A stretch of 63,767 bases of DNA from an uncultured Bacteroidales bacterium (GTDB lineage: Bacteria; Bacteroidota; Bacteroidia; Bacteroidales; Paludibacteraceae): assembly GCA_902799875.1 (NCBI GenBank), contig CADCCH010000006.1:1-63767 (forward strand). The letters run 5' to 3'. Position 1 is the stretch's first letter; every line of letters starts with the position of its first letter. Position numbers and translations under genes: made by a program. The notes beneath the pieces are model-generated. The model searched no databases. It saw only the letters and a list, made by a program, of their open reading frames with translations, and was not told the DNA's origin. Positions 16,813-24,963 of this stretch are shown in pieces.

Positions 16813-17766
16813 TTATTTCAATGTTAACACTTTGAAATTGTCCCCGCGTTGTTTGAGTTCGCGGAGGATCTCGGTCAAGATACCGTTGATGAACATATAA
16901 CTCTTGTCACCCGAGTAACTCTTGGCTAACTCGATATACTCGTTCATCGACACCGTCAAGGCGATATCTTCGAACTCGAGTATCTCTGCCAGTGCGGTCT
17001 CCAGGATGATACGGTCCATGTAAGCGATGCGGTCCGCGTCCCAACCCTTGAGGTGGGTGTTGATCATCTGCTCGAACTGCTCGTGACCCGCAATCGTTTT
17101 TTCTAATAGGGTGGTGGCAAATTGCAACTCATCCTCTGTGTCGAACATCTCTAAGAGCGGCATGTCCGGGGTGCTGTCGGTCGTAAAACGCTTGACGGTT
17201 TTGATCACGTAACTGAGGACAATATCCGCATCTACGGTCCAGTTCGCTTTGTCCAGGGTCACCTCCATCTCGTCCAAGGCATCTTCCAAGGCTACGTTAC
17301 TCGGCAGCAGGTTCTGGTAGATTAACCGCCAGATACGCTTGTCGTCCTCGTACGAGCAGGTCTCCGCCTCCATGTATTGGATATAGAAATCACTCTCCAC
17401 CAGTTTCTTATACACATCTGCTACGGCCGGAATACCGGCGTCCCAACTCAAATGCTGCTCCTCTACGCGACGACGCAACGCACGATTGTCAAACAACTGT
17501 TGCGCCAGGCGGTTCTGCACAAAACGACGATTCGGAACCCAGCTCGAGTGCGTGGCTTTGGCCCGACCGATCTGCTCTTCCAACTGCTGCTGAGCGTATG
17601 CCGTGAGCACGTTGGCAAAATCCAATAATGCAAAATACAAATCGTACGTGTCGGCAAAACTCTTCGTCAACTCCTTACGCGCCGTCGTAACGGTCTTCCC
17701 CTTGTCTTGATAGTACGCGAACAGTGTCTGGATCACACGTGTTCGTACCATAGTTCTGTTAATCAT
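16813..17766 (-). CDS. nusB: Transcription antitermination protein NusB, long Bacteroidota form
   Basis: 317 residues, about twice the length of E. coli NusB, as is usual in Bacteroidota. The true NusB fold is the C-terminal half: TTLLEKTIAGHEQFEQMINTHLKGWDADRIAYMDRIILETALAEIL and then SMNEYIELAKSYSGDKSYMFINGILTEI. The N-terminal half starts INRTMVRTRVIQTLFAYYQDKGK, which matches the family's first helix, and then carries an extended helical insert. NusB with NusE binds boxA and supports antitermination on rRNA operons. First gene of the nusB-yajC-YbbR operon, with a promoter at 17827-17858. Confidence 0.96.
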   Translation of the reverse strand: MINRTMVRTRVIQTLFAYYQDKGKTVTTARKELTKSFADTYDLYFALLDFANVLTAYAQQQLEEQIGRAKATHSSWVPNRRFVQNRLAQQLFDNRALRRRVEEQHLSWDAGIPAVADVYKKLVESDFYIQYMEAETCSYEDDKRIWRLIYQNLLPSNVALEDALDEMEVTLDKANWTVDADIVLSYVIKTVKRFTTDSTPDMPLLEMFDTEDELQFATTLLEKTIAGHEQFEQMINTHLKGWDADRIAYMDRIILETALAEILEFEDIALTVSMNEYIELAKSYSGDKSYMFINGILTEILRELKQRGDNFKVLTLK

Positions 17767-17826
17767 ATACTATATAAATATTGTTCGTGTGTACACGCGC
17801 ATATCGCGCGCAACCTAAAAATCGCG

Positions 17827-17858
17827 CAAAGATACAAAAAAAATTGCATATATGCAAA
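17827..17858 (-). promoter_or_regulatory. Promoter of the nusB operon
   Basis: Minus-strand TTTG (17858-17855) and TATCTTTG (17834-17827) are 20 bp apart. The -33 lies inside the palindrome TTGCATATATGCAA (17844-17857). The DUF3276 promoter starts 17 bp further on the other strand. Confidence 0.85.
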
Positions 17859-17874
17859 AAAAATGTACTATTTA

Positions 17875-17906
17875 TTTGTATAAATAGAAAAATTTTACTA
17901 ATTTTG
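17875..17906 (+). promoter_or_regulatory. Promoter of the DUF3276 gene
   Basis: TTTG (17875-17878) and TAATTTTG (17899-17906) with a 20-bp spacer, leaving about 24 bases before the ATG at 17935. Confidence 0.85.
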
Positions 17907-17934
17907 CAGCGAATTTCTCAAAAAATGTTGAAAA

Positions 17935-18303
17935 ATGGAGAAGAATCAAGAAGAAAGACGCGAGCAGGAGATCGTTTACAGCCGTTCGGTGAAAGCCGGT
18001 AAACGCATCTATTATTTGGATGTTCGTAAGGCACGTAACAACGATCTGTATCTCTCGATTACCGAGAGCAAGCGTCGTCAGGCGGAAGAAGGTGAAGCAC
18101 CTTCATTCGAGAAACACAAGGTATTCCTGTACAAGGAAGATTTCGCTCACTTTACCGAAGGACTGCAGGACGTGATTGCGTACGTGCAGAATCAATTAGG
18201 CGACATTGAGGAACGTCAAGAGTACGTTCCCGAAGCTAAAGAAGAGGTTGCAGAAACTGAGGAGTCTAAGAAAAAAGGACTCTTAGGATTTCTTCGGAAA
18301 TAA
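17935..18303 (+). CDS. DUF3276 / PUR-alpha-like nucleic-acid-binding protein
   Basis: 122 residues. The PUR-type core covers about residues 10-85: EIVYSRSVKAGKRIYYLDVRKARNNDLYLSITESK, then FEKHKVFLYKEDFAHFTEGLQDVIAYVQ. The C-terminal tail is acidic, then basic (EESKKKGLLGFLRK). PUR-repeat proteins bind single-stranded DNA or RNA; a bacterial homologue from Borrelia has this fold and binds nucleic acid. The position divergent from nusB is common in Bacteroidales. Its last 38 bases overlap the 3' end of coaBC on the other strand. Confidence 0.9.
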   Translation: MEKNQEERREQEIVYSRSVKAGKRIYYLDVRKARNNDLYLSITESKRRQAEEGEAPSFEKHKVFLYKEDFAHFTEGLQDVIAYVQNQLGDIEERQEYVPEAKEEVAETEESKKKGLLGFLRK

Positions 18304-19474
18304 CCGCTTTGGATTGTAAGGGGAGGGCGGTCTCAGAACCGTCAGCTTGGAGGATAGTAACGATGTTGGTGTCCGTTCCGAAGCCTGCGCCCCGATCCCG
18401 AAGTGAATTGAGTACAATTGCATCAAGAGATTTGCGTTCCATTTTATGGAGCGCATTCTCTTTTTCGTGCTCTGTCTCCAGGGCAAAACCGACTAAGGTC
18501 TGGTCCTTGCGTTTGGTTTGACCCATGGATCGAGCGATATCCGGTGTGGTCGTCAGATGGAGATCCAGTGCGGTCTGACCGGGGACTTTCTTAATTTTAT
18601 TTTCTGCGGTGCTTTCCGGAGCAAAGTCTGCTACGGCGGCGCAGAGGATGGCGATGTCTTGCTGTGGCCAGTTGGTAACACAGACTTCGTGCATCGCTTG
18701 GGCAGAGAGGGCATCGATGCGTTCAATCTGCCCAAAGGGATTATAGACCGGTACGGAGATACACCCGCATACGAGTGTCACGTGCGCTCCTCTGCGCGCA
18801 CATGCATGAGCGAGGGCGACACCCATCTTTCCCGTCGAGTAATTGGAGATAAACCGCACGGGATCGATTTGTTCCTGTGTCCCTCCGGCGGTGATGAGTA
18901 CCCGCTTACCCGCCATCGTCTTGGGGGTGAGGGCATACTCCAACGCTTCCTGGAGCAGTTCTATCTCCGGCATACGGCCTTTGCCGACCACACCGCAGGC
19001 CAAGATGCCTTCGGCGGGTTCGAGTAATGTAACGTTCTCCCAACCGCGGATCGTCTGAACGGCATGTTGCGTAGCGGGATTCTCCCACATCTTGTCGTTC
19101 ATCGCCGGTGCTACCACGATAGGTTTGCGGGCCACACATGAACAGATAGTGGTGGTTAACGCATCATCGGCGATGCCGGCAGCCATCTTGGCTAAGACGT
19201 TTGCTGTGGCAGGTGCTACGATCATCGCATCGCACCAGTCGGGTAGGGAGATATGTTCGGTGGAATGGTCATTGATGGCGGCGAACACATCGGAATACAC
19301 CCTGCTTCCCGAAACGGTCTGCAGGGTGAGTTCGGTAACGAACTGCAAGGCATTAGGTGTCGTGGCTACCTTCACTTGCGCACCCGCTTTAACTAACGAG
19401 CGAATGAGTTCCGGTATTTTATACGCTGCGATCCCGCCGCTGATACCCACTAAGATGTGTTTGCCTTGAAGCAT
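18266..19474 (-). CDS. coaBC: Bifunctional phosphopantothenoylcysteine decarboxylase / phosphopantothenate-cysteine ligase
   Basis: 402 residues, full length. It carries out two successive coenzyme A steps. The N-terminal CoaC flavoprotein domain shows GISGGIAAYKIPELIRSL, INDHSTEHISLPDW (active-site His), APATANVLAKMAAGIADD and PAMNDKMWENPA. The C-terminal CoaB domain has VLITAGGTQEQIDPVRFISN, the STGKMG nucleotide loop and AAVADFAPE, with the KIKK motif (NKIKKVPG). It overlaps rpoZ by 1 base; the bamD-rpoZ-coaBC order is usual in Bacteroidales. Its 3' end overlaps the convergent DUF3276 gene by 38 bases. Confidence 0.97.
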   Translation of the reverse strand: MLQGKHILVGISGGIAAYKIPELIRSLVKAGAQVKVATTPNALQFVTELTLQTVSGSRVYSDVFAAINDHSTEHISLPDWCDAMIVAPATANVLAKMAAGIADDALTTTICSCVARKPIVVAPAMNDKMWENPATQHAVQTIRGWENVTLLEPAEGILACGVVGKGRMPEIELLQEALEYALTPKTMAGKRVLITAGGTQEQIDPVRFISNYSTGKMGVALAHACARRGAHVTLVCGCISVPVYNPFGQIERIDALSAQAMHEVCVTNWPQQDIAILCAAVADFAPESTAENKIKKVPGQTALDLHLTTTPDIARSMGQTKRKDQTLVGFALETEHEKENALHKMERKSLDAIVLNSLRDRGAGFGTDTNIVTILQADGSETALPLQSKAVISEEILRVLFS

Positions 19475-19806
19475 TATTTTAACGCGTCGTCACGATTACC
19501 GATACGGTAAACGAGGTCGCCGTCGATGAACTCCTGGGTAGCCATCAGCGTCGGCTTCGGCAGACGCTCGTACTGGCGGCTGATCTCAATCTGCTCGCGG
19601 TTCTCAAAAGTCTCCTCCAAGTTATCCTGCGGAATCGAGAAATCCTGCAGTTTGGCGTCCAACTCGCGCTTCAGACCCATACTGATCTGGTTCGCACGTT
19701 TGGCAATAATAGCGACGGTCTCATAGATGTTACCTACCGGCTCCATGAGCTTGTTCACGTCACGGGTCACCGTGTTCTTCGGTGCTTTACTTGCTTTGTA
19801 ATCCAT
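19474..19806 (-). CDS. rpoZ: RNA polymerase omega subunit, Bacteroidota type
   Basis: 110 residues. The short conserved omega segment is present as PVGNIYETVAIIAKRANQISMGLKRELDAKL, corresponding to the NRFELVLVAARRARQL region of E. coli omega. The C-terminal part (KPTLMATQEFIDGDLVYR) is particular to this phylum. Position between bamD (5 bases away) and coaBC supports the call. Omega helps assemble RNA polymerase and forms part of the ppGpp site 1 in some bacteria. Confidence 0.92.
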   Translation of the reverse strand: MDYKASKAPKNTVTRDVNKLMEPVGNIYETVAIIAKRANQISMGLKRELDAKLQDFSIPQDNLEETFENREQIEISRQYERLPKPTLMATQEFIDGDLVYRIGNRDDALK

Positions 19807-19811
19807 ATAAT

Positions 19812-20618
19812 TTAGTCTTTTAAAAATTTCTTGATTTGATTCATCATACGTTCTGCCTCCTTGCGGTGCTTGGAGTCCGGGAACTCGGTGATGAAATTAT
19901 AATATTCGTCCTGTGCATCACGGGCACGTTCGATTTTCTTGTCCTCAAACGAGTTGGTCATCTGCTGGTATTTGGCTTGGAGCACCAACCAACTGAAATC
20001 CTCCTGGTACTTGTTACTCGGGTAGTTCTTGAGCGCATTCTTGGCCACAATCTCACAGCTGAGGTAGTTATTACCCAAGTACGAACCTAGGTTATAGTAC
20101 AATTGCGCACTCTTCAGTTCTTTGAGTGCCAGTTTGTCGTACAGTTCCGCCATCTCCATGTAAGCCTGCTCGGCGTACGGACTCTCGGGGTACAGCTCCA
20201 CGAATTTTGTGAAGGCATCGATGGCTTTGTTAGTCACCGTCTGATCCAGACGTGCGTCCGGGGAGTCGAGGTACTGACAGTGTCCGATCTGGAAATACGC
20301 CTCGGGAGCGTACTTACCTTTGGGGTAGTTGCGCACATAAGCCTGGTAGTAGTCTGTCGCGGACTCGTACGCTTTCTGGCCCATATAACTGCGGGCTAAA
20401 TACACCAACACATCCTCCGAACGCTCCGTCCCCTTGTAGTAGGAACTGACATCATCCAAGAGGGTTTGGGCTTTGACGTATTGCCGGTCGTTGAAATAAC
20501 GTAAAGCGGCCTGGTATTTGGTCTCCGGATCACGCGATTTCAGCAGTTGCTGGTACTCTCCACAAGATGTGAAAAGCACCGTGATAAGCAGTAATATGTA
20601 GTATGTTTTTATGCGCAT
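19812..20618 (-). CDS. bamD: Outer membrane assembly lipoprotein BamD
   Basis: 268 residues from the ATG at 20618. The open frame runs to 20666, but the upstream residues lie over the promoter, while 20618 gives a clean lipoprotein signal peptide (MRIKTYYILLLITVLFTSC). TPR-type helices cover the rest: YFNDRQYVKAQTLLDDV, YLARSYMGQKAYESATDYYQ, YAPEAYFQIGHCQYL, and the final FITEFPDSKHRKEAERM. BamD is the essential lipoprotein that works with BamA to insert beta-barrels. Length and repeat spacing are as in the family. Confidence 0.96.
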   Translation of the reverse strand: MRIKTYYILLLITVLFTSCGEYQQLLKSRDPETKYQAALRYFNDRQYVKAQTLLDDVSSYYKGTERSEDVLVYLARSYMGQKAYESATDYYQAYVRNYPKGKYAPEAYFQIGHCQYLDSPDARLDQTVTNKAIDAFTKFVELYPESPYAEQAYMEMAELYDKLALKELKSAQLYYNLGSYLGNNYLSCEIVAKNALKNYPSNKYQEDFSWLVLQAKYQQMTNSFEDKKIERARDAQDEYYNFITEFPDSKHRKEAERMMNQIKKFLKD

Positions 20619-20635
20619 TTTGCCAAAATAGCCTG

Positions 20636-20667
20636 CAAAATTACAATAAAAATTGCATATATGCAAA
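20636..20667 (-). promoter_or_regulatory. Promoter of bamD-rpoZ-coaBC
   Basis: Minus-strand TTTG (20667-20664) and TAATTTTG (20643-20636), 20-bp spacer. The palindrome TTGCATATATGCAA occupies 20653-20666. It lies in the spacer after apbE, so the bam operon has its own start. Confidence 0.85.
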
Positions 20668-20675
20668 TTTTTTTC

Positions 20676-21707
20676 TTATTTTGTGATCATTTCTGCCCAA
20701 TTTGGGGAGCAAACGGTCACCAGACTGTCATTTTTTGCTACTAATAAGTAGCATGCGGCGTCACCGGCACGGGCAATCATCTCGAGGGCTTCAGTCTCGC
20801 CGAGCACCATGCAGGCGGTAGCCATTGCGTCGGCACGCATGCAGGTCGAACTGACGACGGTTGCGCTGAGCACCGAGTGCTGTACCGGATAACCGGTACG
20901 CGGGTCAATCGTGTGACTGCGGCGTTCGTCGCCTTCGTAGTAGAAATTGCGGTAGTTACCGCTGGTGGCCATGCAGATGTCGGTCACGGCGAGTATCTCC
21001 TGCAAATCCTCCTGCGCCCCTTCGTTATTAAGGTTAGGTTTGGTGATGCCGACATGCCAGGGTTCTCCTTTTGCATTCAAACCGTGACAAACGACTTCCC
21101 CGCCGATGTCCACCAACCAGTTTGCGCAGCCTTGCCGTTGCAGCATAGCTGCAATCATATCGCAAGCCTGTCCTTTGGCTACGGCTCCGCCGTCTAACTG
21201 CACCCGCGGGTCGGCTTTGATGACCTTATGGTCCACCAATTGCACCTTCTCAAACCCCACGAACTCCCGCAGGGAATCGATTGAAGATTGAAGATTGGAG
21301 ATTGAAGATTGAAGATTTTTTTCTTTATTTCCAAATCCCCAGAAGTTGACCAGCGGGGCGACCGTGATATCAAATGCCCCGTTACTGAGCGTATAGACGC
21401 GTTCAGCTTCGGACCACATGGCCTCGAAAGCGGCGTCGGTTGTCGTGTCGCGGTTGGCGTTGACAGCGGAGAGGACGGAGTGGGGGTTGAAGAGACTCAG
21501 ACTGTTGTCAAACGCCTGCAAGGCGGCGTTGATACTGTCCTGCAGATCGGTTGTGGCACTATAACGGATGTTATAATATGTCCCAAAGACCCGTCCTTCG
21601 TTGTGGAAGTACGTGGTCTTCGGTTCGTCATTCCACCCCCAGATGAGCAAGGCCGCCAGGCCGATACCCAACAGGGCGCTGATGATATGTTGTTTTTGAA
21701 TATGCAT
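20676..21707 (-). CDS. apbE: FAD:protein FMN transferase (ApbE family)
   Basis: 343 residues from ATG 21707, which overlaps the stop of the upstream barrel gene as TAATG. ApbE moves FMN from FAD onto Thr residues of exported proteins such as NqrB, NqrC and RnfG. A single N-terminal helix (about 8-23) anchors it facing the periplasm. Motifs: FGTYYNIRY, NPHSVLSAVN, FDITVAPLVNFWGFG, LDGGAVAKGQACDMIA, LVDIGGEVVCHG and HTIDPRTGYPVQ, with TCMRADAMATACMVLG for metal and FAD binding. A five-copy heptad repeat at 21279-21313 encodes two copies of NLQSSI(S/D); a copy change would shift the frame. No nqr or rnf genes are in the window. Confidence 0.94.
   Translation of the reverse strand: MHIQKQHIISALLGIGLAALLIWGWNDEPKTTYFHNEGRVFGTYYNIRYSATTDLQDSINAALQAFDNSLSLFNPHSVLSAVNANRDTTTDAAFEAMWSEAERVYTLSNGAFDITVAPLVNFWGFGNKEKNLQSSISNLQSSIDSLREFVGFEKVQLVDHKVIKADPRVQLDGGAVAKGQACDMIAAMLQRQGCANWLVDIGGEVVCHGLNAKGEPWHVGITKPNLNNEGAQEDLQEILAVTDICMATSGNYRNFYYEGDERRSHTIDPRTGYPVQHSVLSATVVSSTCMRADAMATACMVLGETEALEMIARAGDAACYLLVAKNDSLVTVCSPNWAEMITK
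21279..21313. repeat. Five-copy heptad repeat inside apbE
   Basis: Unit GATTGAA at 21279, 21286, 21300 and 21307, with GATTGGA at 21293. Thirty-five bases of a 7-bp unit in a coding frame, after roughly residue 131. Confidence 0.93.
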
Positions 21708-22564
21708 TAGAACCAGATGCCTAAACCGATGCAACCGTTCAGTTTCTGATTGTACAGTTTCTCGTCACCCGAGCCGTTGATATAGACGTTCTCTTTGTCC
21801 AGACCGTCCGGGTTGAGGCTGCCTAATGCAAACAGATCCAGCGTCAGGTGTTCGAACTCCCATTCCTGGGTCACTTTGAGGCTGAGGTTGGTAACAGCAA
21901 ACTTCTCATTGCCGTACAGCGGACTCTCCCAAGGGGAGATACCGATCTGCGCACCGATGGTGGTTCCGAAATCAAAGGTGTAATCATAACCTAACTCAAT
22001 GTAGGTGGAGAAAGCCTGACGCTCTAACTGACCGGCTAAGATCTTCACGGGATCTGTCTCTAACTTCAGGTCACCACCTCCAGCAATAGTCGTGTACCAG
22101 TTGATGTACGCACCGGCTTTGTCACCGAAGAAATGACTGAAGTTATACCCGAACCATAACTCCTGCGTGTGGTCACTACCGTCGTTGCAGTAGTAATAGG
22201 CATTGTAACCTACGCTGGCGCCGAAGAAAGAAACGCGGGCCATAAAGTCCACCTCCGGCATAAAACGGGTGTTGGGATCGATGGGATTCAAGTCCTCGTC
22301 GAAATACGGCAGTTGGTTCTTTGCAAATTTCCAATCACTCGCACCGAGGTTAGCCCATACACCGGCACGAAACTCAACAGCTTCGTCTGCGGCATTAAAA
22401 CCCAACTCGATGTCTGGTTGGAAAGAAAGACCACCGTTGTACTGGCCACGCCAGATATACGCACTCACCAGTTCAGCACCGGCATCGTACGCAAACTCTA
22501 CTTCTGCTTTTGCAGACATAACTACCGCCATCACGGCGGCAACCAAAACTAATACCTTTTTCAT
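21707..22564 (-). CDS. Outer membrane beta-barrel protein (TorF-like), copy 1
   Basis: 285 residues with signal peptide (about 1-20, ending MSAKA) and a C-terminal Phe as expected for a BAM substrate. The mature part is a run of amphipathic strands with many aromatic residues. SAYIWRGQYNGGLSFQPDIELGF at the front resembles the TorF putative porin family. A paralogue starts 4 bases into it (22561), so the pair arose by tandem duplication. Substrate unknown. It is translationally coupled to apbE. Confidence 0.78.
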   Translation of the reverse strand: MKKVLVLVAAVMAVVMSAKAEVEFAYDAGAELVSAYIWRGQYNGGLSFQPDIELGFNAADEAVEFRAGVWANLGASDWKFAKNQLPYFDEDLNPIDPNTRFMPEVDFMARVSFFGASVGYNAYYYCNDGSDHTQELWFGYNFSHFFGDKAGAYINWYTTIAGGGDLKLETDPVKILAGQLERQAFSTYIELGYDYTFDFGTTIGAQIGISPWESPLYGNEKFAVTNLSLKVTQEWEFEHLTLDLFALGSLNPDGLDKENVYINGSGDEKLYNQKLNGCIGLGIWF

Positions 22565-23361
22565 TTTAAATAAACTCCAAATGTTATATTCGTCAAAATG
22601 ACATTCGTCACGGCAAAGGGGTTAACGCAGAGCTGTCCTTGCAGCATTAGTCCGCATCGCCCGGCTACCGTCCAGTCCTTGCGCAAACGCGCTTCTATGT
22701 TCTGCAGCGCGGCGCCGTCGGGGTTATAGACGCCTCTCCAGGGCGTTACACCAATCGCACCGTACAGACTGAATCCGTCTCGCAGTGCCTGGATGTAACT
22801 GATCTGGGCGTAACTTGAATAGGCATGTACGAACTCACCTTTATCGTTGACGATACCGTCCGAAGCCGCTACGCGGGTTGCCCAGGAGAAGGTTAAAGGG
22901 ATCTTGTCGCTGAGGGTGTAGCTGATGTCCAGTTCCAGACGGTTGCCTTTGTCGGCATAGTTACCGAAATCAAAGAACCCGCAGTTGAAATTATGGATAT
23001 AGAGCGCAAAGATGTTCAAGCCCCATCGCTGAAAACCGATCGATATATCTACCTCGGGTTGGAAAACTTTAAACGTCGCATCCTTCACACCCACGTTCCA
23101 CCACAGATCGGCATACATGCCGTAGTAGCCTATATTGGCACTCGCCTGTATGTTCGCACCTCCGGCTTGCAGTCCCCGCCATAAATAGGCAGACTGGACT
23201 TTCGCCTGCGCGCCATAGGTGAACTCGCTCTTCTGCGCGTACGCACCCGCGCTATTCACAAGAGGTAGCGCCCCGATGCAAAGCATCAGAGCTACTACTT
23301 TACTCCCTAATTCTCTAATCACTAATCTCGAATCGATTACAGTGCATTCTGAACCTCCCAT
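22561..23361 (-). CDS. Outer membrane beta-barrel protein (TorF-like), copy 2
   Basis: 266 residues, paralogous to the downstream barrel: SAYLWRGLQAGGANIQASANIGY aligns with SAYIWRGQYNGGLSFQPDIELGF, and DGFSLYGAIGVTPW with the equivalent GISPW strand. The signal peptide ends GAYAQ. The start is uncertain: ATG 23361 lies inside the 3' end of the upstream gene, and GTG at 23322 would give a shorter, cleaner signal peptide. The first 13 codons lie in a degenerate CTAATCA-type repeat. It ends ITFGVYLK without a terminal aromatic residue, less typical for a barrel than copy 1. Confidence 0.75.
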   Translation of the reverse strand: MGGSECTVIDSRLVIRELGSKVVALMLCIGALPLVNSAGAYAQKSEFTYGAQAKVQSAYLWRGLQAGGANIQASANIGYYGMYADLWWNVGVKDATFKVFQPEVDISIGFQRWGLNIFALYIHNFNCGFFDFGNYADKGNRLELDISYTLSDKIPLTFSWATRVAASDGIVNDKGEFVHAYSSYAQISYIQALRDGFSLYGAIGVTPWRGVYNPDGAALQNIEARLRKDWTVAGRCGLMLQGQLCVNPFAVTNVILTNITFGVYLK

Positions 23362-23576
23362 GCACGACGCAAGGCAACTTCCAGAATACGAGTGTTCGTG
23401 AAGTCAACGATACCGCCGTCAAAACCCGGCTCCAGATGGTAATCAGCTGTTCCCTCACCGTTGAAGTATGCTCTCACCTCGTCGCCGGTCAACCCTAACT
23501 CTGCAGCAATAGCATCCATACTTCCGTGAGGGAGACTGTCTTTTACAGCGCGAAGACGATTAAATGTTGTACGCAT
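23337..23576 (-). CDS. Small helix-turn-helix-like DNA-binding protein
   Basis: 79 residues. RLRAVKDSLPHGSMDAIAAELGLTGDEVRAYFNG (about 7-40) fits a helix-turn-helix, with AAELGLTGDEV as the turn and recognition helix. The C-terminal half (GFDGGIVDFTNTRILEVALRR) matches small Bacteroidota proteins of this kind. The function and target are unknown; regulation of the adjacent barrels is possible because they follow in the same operon, overlapping by 25 bases. It has its own promoter at 23647-23678. Confidence 0.78.
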   Translation of the reverse strand: MRTTFNRLRAVKDSLPHGSMDAIAAELGLTGDEVRAYFNGEGTADYHLEPGFDGGIVDFTNTRILEVALRRAWEVQNAL

Positions 23577-23646
23577 AATAATTTGTGTTTTTATCGTTTA
23601 TGTATGTTAATTATCCGTTTTTTTCGGTTTTTTCCAAAATCCGCTG

Positions 23647-23678
23647 CAAAGGTACTACTTTTTTTTGACATATGCAAA
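23647..23678 (-). promoter_or_regulatory. Promoter of the small HTH-barrel operon
   Basis: Minus-strand TTTG (23678-23675) and TACCTTTG (23654-23647), spacer 20 bp with the A-tract/GTAGT form. Confidence 0.85.
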
Positions 23679-23771
23679 TGTTTTATATGAAAAAAGAATC
23701 AACAAAAAGTGTATATATACTATGTATATATACATATAAAGTATATTTTTGTGCATTTTATATAATTTATC

Positions 23772-23810
23772 ATATGGGTATCCTATGGGTATTATATGGG
23801 TATCCTATGG
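23772..23810. repeat. 17-bp direct repeat, two copies
   Basis: ATATGGGTATCCTATGG at 23772-23788 and again at 23794-23810, exactly two helical turns apart (22 bp), 70 bp before the next plus-strand promoter. Confidence 0.9.
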
Positions 23811-23880
23811 TGCGCATAGTTATTTATTCATGTTTCCATATAAAAAAACTACTAAATCGGCAAGAAAATCGCACGCGGGC

Positions 23881-23911
23881 TTGCACATGTAAAAAAAAAG
23901 TAGTACCTTTG
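23881..23911 (+). promoter_or_regulatory. Promoter of the lipoprotein gene at 23947
   Basis: TTG (23881-23883) and TACCTTTG (23904-23911), spacer 20 bp with an A-tract. The start codon is about 30 bases downstream of the expected transcription start. Confidence 0.83.
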
Positions 23912-23946
23912 CACGCGATTTTGAATAACATTAAAAATCTTACGAT

Positions 23947-24945
23947 ATGAAAAAGCAGATTCTCTTTGCCATGATGGCAATCGTAGCAGTGCTGTTTGCC
24001 GCATGTGAATTGAATGGTCCGTACAGTGCGTCCCATGGAGGAGGTGGTGGCGGTAGTAGTAAAGATACGACGCAGCAAGACACGACGAAACAGGATACGA
24101 TCGGTGGGGACACGATTGGTGGTGATACCCTTAATCCGGTAGAACCCGAAGATCCGAATCCGCTCTATCCGGTGCCGACTGTAACGCCGACGCAAGGTGC
24201 GGTGACGGTGATGATCAAGTTCGACCAGCCGGTATGCGAGGGCATGGACGTGGTGTTCGTAGGTAAGTACAACGGTTGCAACTGGGCGATTGAGACAGCG
24301 AGTCGTATGACGCCGGTGAATGACGGTTGGTACAAAGTAGTGATTGCTCCGGATGCTGCGGGAGATATTTGCGGTCGTCCGGTGATGTACGACGGTCAGA
24401 TACCGAACTGGGACTACACCTGGGTGCATGATATGAGCAACCTGGTATCGGTTTGGCACGTACAGGATCGTATGATCGGCTATAACGAGTTTAACGAGCT
24501 GACCTTGTATTTCGAGCAGCGCGACGCCGATGCTGCGAAGGTGGTGTATATCGAGAGCAAGGCCTGGAAGCTGAAACCCTGTGAGACGCCGGAACATGAG
24601 TACCGCGTGACGCTGTATGCACCGGAAGCGACCTGCGGTTTTGATTTTGACCTGGAGATATTAGGTACGTTCTGCGGCTGGGAGAGCGGTGCGATTGCGA
24701 TGACGCACGTACGCGAAAACATCTGGATGGCTTCTTTCACTGCACACGAAGGGGATGAGTACAAGATCCGCGGACGGCAGAACGGCGTAGGAAACTGGGA
24801 TATCCAGGTAATGTACTACGTGCCGGAGGAGGAAACCTATTATTGGTTCCAGAACCAGGTGCTTGGTTCGCAAACGGATATTCCATTGTACTACAGCGAC
24901 GATGCGTATTATATCTGGAGCGTATGCTTGTACGGATTGAAGTAA
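23947..24945 (+). CDS. Surface-type lipoprotein with Gly/Asp-Thr linker and two beta-domains, function unknown
   Basis: 332 residues. Lipobox VLFAAC with Cys20. A flexible linker follows (about 27-70) with six glycines and then repeated Asp-Thr units (QQDTT, KQDTI, GGDTI, GGDTL). Two beta-rich modules follow, each with a carbohydrate-binding look: VTVMIKFDQPVC...FVGKYNGCNWA and YRVTLYAPEATC...ILGTFCGWESGAI. The pairing of WxxNxF-type strands recalls CBM20/E-set folds, but I cannot name a family. No lipoprotein-processing or glycoside hydrolase gene is adjacent. It starts a plus-strand operon that runs on to fabG, possibly with internal promoters. Confidence 0.75.
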   Translation: MKKQILFAMMAIVAVLFAACELNGPYSASHGGGGGGSSKDTTQQDTTKQDTIGGDTIGGDTLNPVEPEDPNPLYPVPTVTPTQGAVTVMIKFDQPVCEGMDVVFVGKYNGCNWAIETASRMTPVNDGWYKVVIAPDAAGDICGRPVMYDGQIPNWDYTWVHDMSNLVSVWHVQDRMIGYNEFNELTLYFEQRDADAAKVVYIESKAWKLKPCETPEHEYRVTLYAPEATCGFDFDLEILGTFCGWESGAIAMTHVRENIWMASFTAHEGDEYKIRGRQNGVGNWDIQVMYYVPEEETYYWFQNQVLGSQTDIPLYYSDDAYYIWSVCLYGLK

Positions 24946-24963
24946 CAAAACATAACAAACGAT

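Larger units (their letters stand above)
23577..23946. other. 370-bp AT-rich intergenic region with divergent promoters
   Basis: It separates the minus-strand barrel operon from the plus-strand lipoprotein gene. It holds one promoter for each side, a stretch of alternating TA (about 23708-23770), and a 17-bp direct repeat (23772-23810). No open frame here looks real. It is clearly richer in A and T than the genes around it. Confidence 0.8.

Noticed and set aside
20619..20666. 16-residue extension of BamD
   Set aside because: It would lie over the promoter and precede the lipoprotein signal peptide.
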